Below are positions 14,874 through 19,386 of a stretch of DNA of 19,386 bases, piece by piece; position 1 is the first letter of the stretch, and the number at the start of each line of letters is the position of its first letter. This DNA is from Lucifugimonas sp038150225 (GTDB lineage: Bacteria > Chloroflexota > Dehalococcoidia > Lucifugimonadales > Lucifugimonadaceae): contig JAYQWG010000035.1 in the NCBI GenBank assembly GCA_038150225.1, positions 1-19,386 on the forward strand, read 5' to 3'. The notes under the pieces were generated by a model. The model was given only the letters and a program-made list of their open reading frames with translations, did no database searches and had not been told where the DNA came from. The translations under genes and the position numbers were made by a program.

Positions 14874-16046
14874 ATGAAATTTGCACAACGCGTCGAAAAC
14901 CTTCCCCCATACCTGTTCGTCGGAATATCCCGAGCGATCGCCGAGAAAAAAGCGCAGGGAATTGACGTCATATCGTTCGGAATCGGCGATCCAGATATGC
15001 CGACCCCTCAGCCAGTTTTGGACGCACTGATCGAAGGATCAAAAAAACCGGCAAACCACCGATACCCCGAGAGTGAAGGTCTTCCAGAGTTCCGTGAATC
15101 TGTTGCCGCATACTACAAGCGACGGTTCGGTTTAACTCTGGATCCGGGTACGGAAATCATCAACTTGATCGGAGCAAAAGAAGGCATTGCCCACGCTGCG
15201 CTTTGCTTTATTGATCCCGGCGATATTTCTATCAGCCCGGATCCTGCTTACCCCGTTTACGAGATCGGAACAATGTTTGCCGGTGGTGAAACGCACTTCG
15301 TTCAACTGAAGGAAGAAAACGGGTACCTGGTCGATTTCAACGACATCCCGACCGATGTCGCAAAAAAGGCTAAAACCCTCTGGATCAACTATCCGAACAA
15401 CCCAACTGGTGCGATCGCTCCACTCAGCTTCTTCGAAGAAGCGGTTCGATACTGCAAAGAGTTCGATATCGCCCTCCTTCACGACGCGGCTTACACCGAT
15501 GTCACATACGACGGTTATGTCGCGCCGAGCGTTCTGGAAGTCGATGGGGCAATGGACATCGCAATGGAGTTCGGCTCGCTTTCTAAGACTGCAAACATGA
15601 CCGGTTGGCGTGTTGGTATGGCGGTCGGAAACCCGGACATGGTTAATGCGCTGATGCGAGTGAAGTCGAACATCGACTCTGGTTTGTCGCAGGCGAACCA
15701 GGAGATGGGAATTGCAGCGCTGGATCTGCCCACCGAGTGGTTGGATAACAACAATGAGGTATATCGCAAGCGTCGCGACAAGGTAGTCTCAGTCCTGAAC
15801 GAGATCGGTGTGCCAGCAGTTGCCCCCAAGGGTGGTCTGTACATCTGGACTCCGATCCCTGAGGGATACACATCAGCCGAATTTGCGCAGAAACTCCTCG
15901 ACGAAGTGAATGTCGTTGTGACGCCAGGAAACGGATACGGACCTGGCGGTGAGGGATACATCAGACTGTCCCTTACAATTTCAGATGATCTGATCGATGA
16001 AGGTTTACGCCGGTTGTCCACATTTAGTCTGGACGCTCGGTCGTAA
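14874..16046 (+). CDS. dapL: LL-diaminopimelate aminotransferase
   Basis: PLP enzyme converting tetrahydrodipicolinate and glutamate directly to LL-DAP, bypassing the succinylase or acetylase steps of lysine synthesis. The 390 residues show GIGDPDMPTP (36-45), RYPESEGLPEFR (63-74), NYPNNPTG (172-179), D204 and Y207 in LLHDAAYTD, and the Schiff-base lysine K238 in SLSKTANMTGWRVG with R246. These motifs fit the bacterial DapL group, though related alanine/aspartate aminotransferases look similar. The neighbour dapF supports the DapL assignment because the two reactions are consecutive. It begins 54 bases after dapF; only a poly-A-rich tract precedes the ATG. dapA and dapB are not in the window. 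Confidence 0.87.
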   Translation: MKFAQRVENLPPYLFVGISRAIAEKKAQGIDVISFGIGDPDMPTPQPVLDALIEGSKKPANHRYPESEGLPEFRESVAAYYKRRFGLTLDPGTEIINLIGAKEGIAHAALCFIDPGDISISPDPAYPVYEIGTMFAGGETHFVQLKEENGYLVDFNDIPTDVAKKAKTLWINYPNNPTGAIAPLSFFEEAVRYCKEFDIALLHDAAYTDVTYDGYVAPSVLEVDGAMDIAMEFGSLSKTANMTGWRVGMAVGNPDMVNALMRVKSNIDSGLSQANQEMGIAALDLPTEWLDNNNEVYRKRRDKVVSVLNEIGVPAVAPKGGLYIWTPIPEGYTSAEFAQKLLDEVNVVVTPGNGYGPGGEGYIRLSLTISDDLIDEGLRRLSTFSLDARS

Positions 16047-16085
16047 TCAACTCGTAGGAGTGTTGCGCAGGGAATACCTGCCAAT

Positions 16086-17243
16086 ATGCCGAAAAAAAAG
16101 ACATATTCCACAGGACCGTTCAGAGAACGAGCGGTTCTGGTCGGAGTACGAGTGCGGTCGCAGCAGGATTACTGGTCACTAGACGATTCGCTTGCTGAGC
16201 TATCTGAACTGGCGCGAGCGGCCGGCGCGAATCCTGTCGTGCGTTTCACACAGACAATGAACTCGCCGTCACCGACCTACATTGGTCGCGGCAAGATCGA
16301 TGAGTTACACCACACGATCAAAGAAGAGCACATTGATACTGCAATCTTCGATGACGAACTTACCCCGTCTCAGCAGAAAACACTGGAAGACAAACTCAAA
16401 GTAAAGGTGATCGACCGAACTGCGTTGATCATTGACGTGTTCGCTCAGCGTGCGCGCAGCCGAGAGGGTCGACTCCAGATTGATCTCGCACAAACTGAAT
16501 ATCTGCTTCCAAGACTGGCTGGCCAGTGGTCTCACCTTGAACGACTAGGTGGTGGAGTCGGAACCAGGGGACCTGGTGAAACCCAGATTGAAACTGACCG
16601 CCGACTTGTTCGCCGCAAACTCTCTCGTATCAAGAAAGAACTTGAGCAGGTTCGATCACAGCGAGAGCAACAGCGTCGCCAACGAACTCGCGGTGACGCT
16701 TCAATCGTTTCGCTCGTTGGATACACCAACGCTGGAAAGTCCGCCATTTTCAACAAGGTCACTTCATCGAAGGTGATCGAACGAAACCAGCTTTTCTCAA
16801 CGCTAGACACCACGACCAGGCGGCTGTTCTTGCCGGACGGCACGTCGGCTACGATCTCCGACACGGTTGGGTTCGTCCACAAGCTTCCACCAATCCTGGT
16901 CGCCGCGTTCCGAGCAACCCTTGAGGAAGCACTTGAAGCAGACTTGCTTATTCACGTCGTGGATATCTCAAGCCCGTATGCACTGGAACAAATCCAGGTT
17001 GTGATCGATCAGTTGGACGACATGGGGATAGGGGACACACCAAGAATTCTCGTTCTCAACAAGATCGATCTTCTGGTTGAGTCAGCCGATGAGCCTCTTA
17101 ACCTCGATATCCTGAGCGACGTCGATATTTCAATGTTTGAACGCGTGGTAACAACGTCGGCCGTCAAAGGCTGGGGACTCAGTGAACTACGCGAGGCTAT
17201 CGAACAGACAGTCCCGGCTCCTGCAGCACCTGCGTACTCCTAA
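16086..17243 (+). CDS. hflX: Ribosome-associated GTPase HflX
   Basis: GTPase of the OBG-HflX group that splits stalled or hibernating 70S ribosomes in the species studied. The 385 residues contain the N-terminal HflX domain with YIGRGK (65-70), the glycine-rich LGGGVGTRGPGETQIETD segment (154-171), a basic coiled-coil helix (about 172-203), then the G domain: G1 GYTNAGKS (212-219), switch I LDTTTRR (240-246), G3 DTVGF (259-263), G4 NKID (325-328) and a G5-like TSA. The C-terminus stops soon after the G domain, as in shorter homologs. It starts 39 bases after dapL; GGGA lies 13 bases upstream of the ATG, a poor spacing. With smpB nearby, the region has two ribosome-rescue factors. Confidence 0.95.
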   Translation: MPKKKTYSTGPFRERAVLVGVRVRSQQDYWSLDDSLAELSELARAAGANPVVRFTQTMNSPSPTYIGRGKIDELHHTIKEEHIDTAIFDDELTPSQQKTLEDKLKVKVIDRTALIIDVFAQRARSREGRLQIDLAQTEYLLPRLAGQWSHLERLGGGVGTRGPGETQIETDRRLVRRKLSRIKKELEQVRSQREQQRRQRTRGDASIVSLVGYTNAGKSAIFNKVTSSKVIERNQLFSTLDTTTRRLFLPDGTSATISDTVGFVHKLPPILVAAFRATLEEALEADLLIHVVDISSPYALEQIQVVIDQLDDMGIGDTPRILVLNKIDLLVESADEPLNLDILSDVDISMFERVVTTSAVKGWGLSELREAIEQTVPAPAAPAYS

Positions 17244-17501
17244 GTCACGTCCGAGCGTCGCCTGAGGTACGCGGCAGGGCGGTAAGAATTTAAAAACATA
17301 TCACGTCGCACTATCATTGTTATGTCAATTACAGTTGTTTGATTTCAGAACAAAATAGATTTCGATCATGAACTCCCCTGCAACTTTTGTGGGTTAATGC
17401 ACATCGAAATTCTTTGTCTGAGCGTATCCTTCATTTAAGCAAACATGTTTGAGTGCCTTCAGAAGCACATTCCTACCCATCAACTCTCGGCATCAATTTC
17501 A
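17244..17501. other. A/T-rich intergenic region before the processing peptidase
   Basis: This 258-base gap is richer in A and T than its surroundings and probably holds the promoter of the peptidase gene, but no pair of boxes stands out on the plus strand. There is no clear terminator hairpin after hflX and no tRNA-like fold. An in-frame ATG at 17445 would claim the last 57 bases as coding. Confidence 0.5.
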
Positions 17502-18785
17502 ATGATTCAACTTCGCTTCAACAGCAAGTCCGTGCTTGTCGCACTTTCGCTAATGGCAGTTTTCGCCGTCATAGTAGCGTGCGGTGATTCTGACTCAGAT
17601 CCGAAAAACCGAAACTCTGGACCGATCATCCTCGCAGACGGCACGATAGCGACTCCGACACCGCAACCCATCGCAGACGAGCCTGCAGCTGTCCCTGACG
17701 GCCTCCAGATCGTCTGGGAGGCTTACTCGATCCTCGTGCGTGAGTATGTGGTCCGGGAAAAAATCGACCCAGAGGTTTTAGCCGAAGCAGCCGTTATAGG
17801 GATGTTGGATGCACTTGAGGACCGTTACACGTCCTATGTGAGCCCTAAAACGTTCCAGATCGATCAGGATGTATTTCAGGGAAATTTCGGTGGAATTGGA
17901 GCCCAGGTTGAGGCTGCACCTGATTTGAACGGTGTAATCATCACTCGACCGCTCCCAAATACTCCTGCGGAGAATGCTGGTATCAAAGCTGGTGACAGGA
18001 TTTTGGCGGTTGACGGCGAAGACGCTACAGGTTGGAGCGTGATTGAAGCCGTGAACAAGATCCGTGGCGAGCGCGGAACGCCGGTTGTGTTGACGGTTGA
18101 ACACGTCGGCAGCCTTGATCCAGTTGACATAACAATAATTCGAGACACCATCGACGACCCGAGTGTTGAGGTCCGAATGATCTCGGATACTGAATACGGA
18201 CGGGTCAAGATTTCTCAGTTCACAGCCGAAACTGCACGTGAGGTACGTGAAGGCGTGGATGAACTAATCGCTGAGGGCGCAAAAGGCATCGTCCTCGATC
18301 TCCGTGGAAACCCCGGTGGCCTTCTTTCAGCAACAGTTGATGTGGCTTCTGAATTCATCGACGAAGGTCTTGTTACCTACGAGATCGACTCTCGTGGCGA
18401 TCGTGATGACTGGAAGGTCAAATCAGGAGGGAACTTCCTCGAGTTGCCAATGGTCACATTGGTCGATAAGTTCTCGGCAAGTGGATCCGAAGTTCTCGTT
18501 GGAGCTCTTCAGGACCACGGACGTTCTGTAGTTATTGGTAAAAACACCTTCGGTAAGGGTTCTGTAAACCTGCTCAGAGGTCTGTCTAACGGTGGTGGCG
18601 TCTACCTGACGATTGGTCGATGGTTCACTCCGAACGGTCGATTGATCGAAGAAATTGGCATTGAGCCTGACGTAGAGATCGATTTCGATGCTGGCGACGT
18701 CGGTAATAATCCACAATTTGCTGAAGGTGGCGATCCTCAGATCGACGCGGCTGTGCAGCAGTTGAACTTCCAGTTAGGTCAATAA
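17502..18785 (+). CDS. S41-family carboxyl-terminal processing peptidase, lipoprotein
   Basis: Secreted serine protease of the CtpA/Prc (tail-specific) type. From the ATG at 17502 it has 427 residues: a lipoprotein signal (basic start, hydrophobic core about 10-25) with lipobox VIVAC and acylated C27, an Asp/Pro/Thr-rich linker, a peptidase N-terminal helical domain, a PDZ domain (about 125-215) and the S41 core. The Ser-Lys dyad is S327 in DKFSASGSE and K352 in NTFGKGS, spaced 25 residues as in Prc. RGNPGGLL is also typical. I prefer 17502 because it gives a normal signal peptide; an ATG at 17445 adds 19 atypical residues. Neither has a clear ribosome site. It stands alone between hflX and smpB; the substrate is unknown. 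Confidence 0.92.
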   Translation: MIQLRFNSKSVLVALSLMAVFAVIVACGDSDSDPKNRNSGPIILADGTIATPTPQPIADEPAAVPDGLQIVWEAYSILVREYVVREKIDPEVLAEAAVIGMLDALEDRYTSYVSPKTFQIDQDVFQGNFGGIGAQVEAAPDLNGVIITRPLPNTPAENAGIKAGDRILAVDGEDATGWSVIEAVNKIRGERGTPVVLTVEHVGSLDPVDITIIRDTIDDPSVEVRMISDTEYGRVKISQFTAETAREVREGVDELIAEGAKGIVLDLRGNPGGLLSATVDVASEFIDEGLVTYEIDSRGDRDDWKVKSGGNFLELPMVTLVDKFSASGSEVLVGALQDHGRSVVIGKNTFGKGSVNLLRGLSNGGGVYLTIGRWFTPNGRLIEEIGIEPDVEIDFDAGDVGNNPQFAEGGDPQIDAAVQQLNFQLGQ

Positions 18786-18816
18786 CCGGCATTCCCCTGC
18801 CTTCATGGGCGAGAGA

Positions 18817-18846
18817 TTGGTATCACTCGTAATCGTTATCGATTAT
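18817..18846 (+). promoter_or_regulatory. Candidate smpB promoter with overlapping inverted repeat
   Basis: TTGGTA (18817-18822), an 18-base spacer and GATTAT (18841-18846) match sigma-70 boxes at four of six positions each. TAATCG (18830-18835) and CGATTA (18840-18845) form a perfect 6-bp inverted repeat across the spacer and -10 box, an operator-like placement. It would give a leader of about 37 bases to the smpB ATG. Called by eye. Confidence 0.3.
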
Positions 18847-18889
18847 GAGAAGATTCAACTTGCGCTTAATTCCGTAGACTTGAAATGAG

Positions 18890-19360
18890 ATGGCAAAAGT
18901 CGACACCGAAAAACCCCTGGCAACTAATCGCCGGGCGAGATACGACTTCAACATCCTGGAAACTTTTGAGGCTGGGATGGTGTTGCTTGGCTCGGAAATA
19001 AAGTCTGCCAGAGCTGGGCGAATGAATATTGCCGAAGGGTACGTTTACATTCGGAACGGTGAAGCGTGGCTCGAGAACGCCAACATTGCTCATTACGCTC
19101 CTGCGGGTGAGCACGGCCAACACGACCCGATGCGATCGAGAAAACTGCTTCTCACCAAGAAACAGCTCAAGTACCTCGATGAACAGGTGAACCAAGACGG
19201 ACAAACAATCGTCCCTCTACGCGTTTATATAAAGAACCGCGTCGCCAAGCTCCTGATCGGTCTGGCAAAAGGTAAGCGCCAGGTTGATCGCCGAAACACG
19301 ATCAAAGCCCGTGATGCCAAGCGTGAGATAGACCGAGCGATGAAGCAGCGAGTGGTCTAA
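18890..19360 (+). CDS. smpB: SsrA-binding protein SmpB
   Basis: Binds tmRNA and delivers it to stalled ribosomes for trans-translation. The 156 residues match the family: NRRARYDF (13-20), FEAGMVLLGSEIKSAR (26-41), the GEAWLENANIAHYAP stretch (57-71), RSRKLLL (82-88), GLAKGKRQVDRR (124-135) and a basic C-terminal tail (about 136-156) that forms the decoding-centre helix; the usual DKR reads DRR. The ATG at 18890 has only TGAAATGAG upstream. The gene lies 104 bases after the peptidase. ssrA is often near smpB, but only 26 bases remain downstream and they show no tmRNA end. Confidence 0.96.
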   Translation: MAKVDTEKPLATNRRARYDFNILETFEAGMVLLGSEIKSARAGRMNIAEGYVYIRNGEAWLENANIAHYAPAGEHGQHDPMRSRKLLLTKKQLKYLDEQVNQDGQTIVPLRVYIKNRVAKLLIGLAKGKRQVDRRNTIKARDAKREIDRAMKQRVV

Positions 19361-19386
19361 GCCTCTTCGCGCACTGTCATCCTGAG

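Noticed and set aside
17285..17335. TTGACA-like -35 box on the minus strand in the hflX-peptidase gap
   Set aside because: TTGACA is perfect, but no acceptable -10 box follows at 16-18 bases and it would only make RNA antisense to hflX.
19361..19386. Start of a tmRNA gene after smpB
   Set aside because: Only 26 bases are present and they show no recognisable tmRNA acceptor-stem sequence.

Overview
The window carries 19 protein-coding genes on roughly 19.4 kb, all housekeeping or close to it, with short gaps and no mobile element, phage gene, CRISPR array, tRNA or rRNA that I can see. Base composition looks near 50% GC throughout. The gene content (an LL-diaminopimelate aminotransferase of the short bacterial type beside dapF, a DUF3105 protein, an MtnX-like HAD phosphatase in a purine block, a YHxGW-type prenyl synthase homolog) suggests a free-living bacterium, most likely Chloroflexota of the Dehalococcoidia/SAR202 kind. 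That placement is inference from remembered family features, not from a search.

Layout. (1) 1-2879, plus strand: hisD (5' end cut off by the window), hisC and hisB, three steps of histidine synthesis. (2) 2891-8880, minus strand, transcribed guaA > purD > HAD phosphatase > purB > DUF3105 membrane protein > purS: a purine block ending against hisB at a perfect 12-bp inverted repeat. (3) 9193-13825, plus strand: a TsaC/Sua5 tRNA-modification enzyme, a degenerate prenyl diphosphate synthase homolog, pgk, tpiA and miaA, tightly packed; the prenyl synthase homolog and pgk overlap by one base. (4) 13965-17243, plus strand: dapF, dapL and hflX. (5) 17502-18785: a lipoprotein carboxyl-terminal processing peptidase. 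(6) 18890-19360: smpB.

How the genes work together. hisD/hisC/hisB form a his cluster fragment. purS, purD and purB act in IMP/AMP synthesis and guaA makes GMP. dapL converts tetrahydrodipicolinate to LL-DAP and dapF should make meso-DAP for lysine. pgk and tpiA are neighbouring glycolytic steps. tsaC and miaA both modify tRNA near the anticodon (t6A37 and i6A37), while hflX and smpB serve ribosome rescue and recycling.

Most notable: the DapF homolog has serine at both positions where the epimerase uses catalytic cysteines, and the prenyl synthase homolog has lost most of the residues that bind metal-diphosphate and IPP while staying intact and coupled to pgk. The region upstream of guaA has hairpins, a possible alternative pairing and an unresolved start site. 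I do not see a clear new defence, mobile or multi-gene system here.
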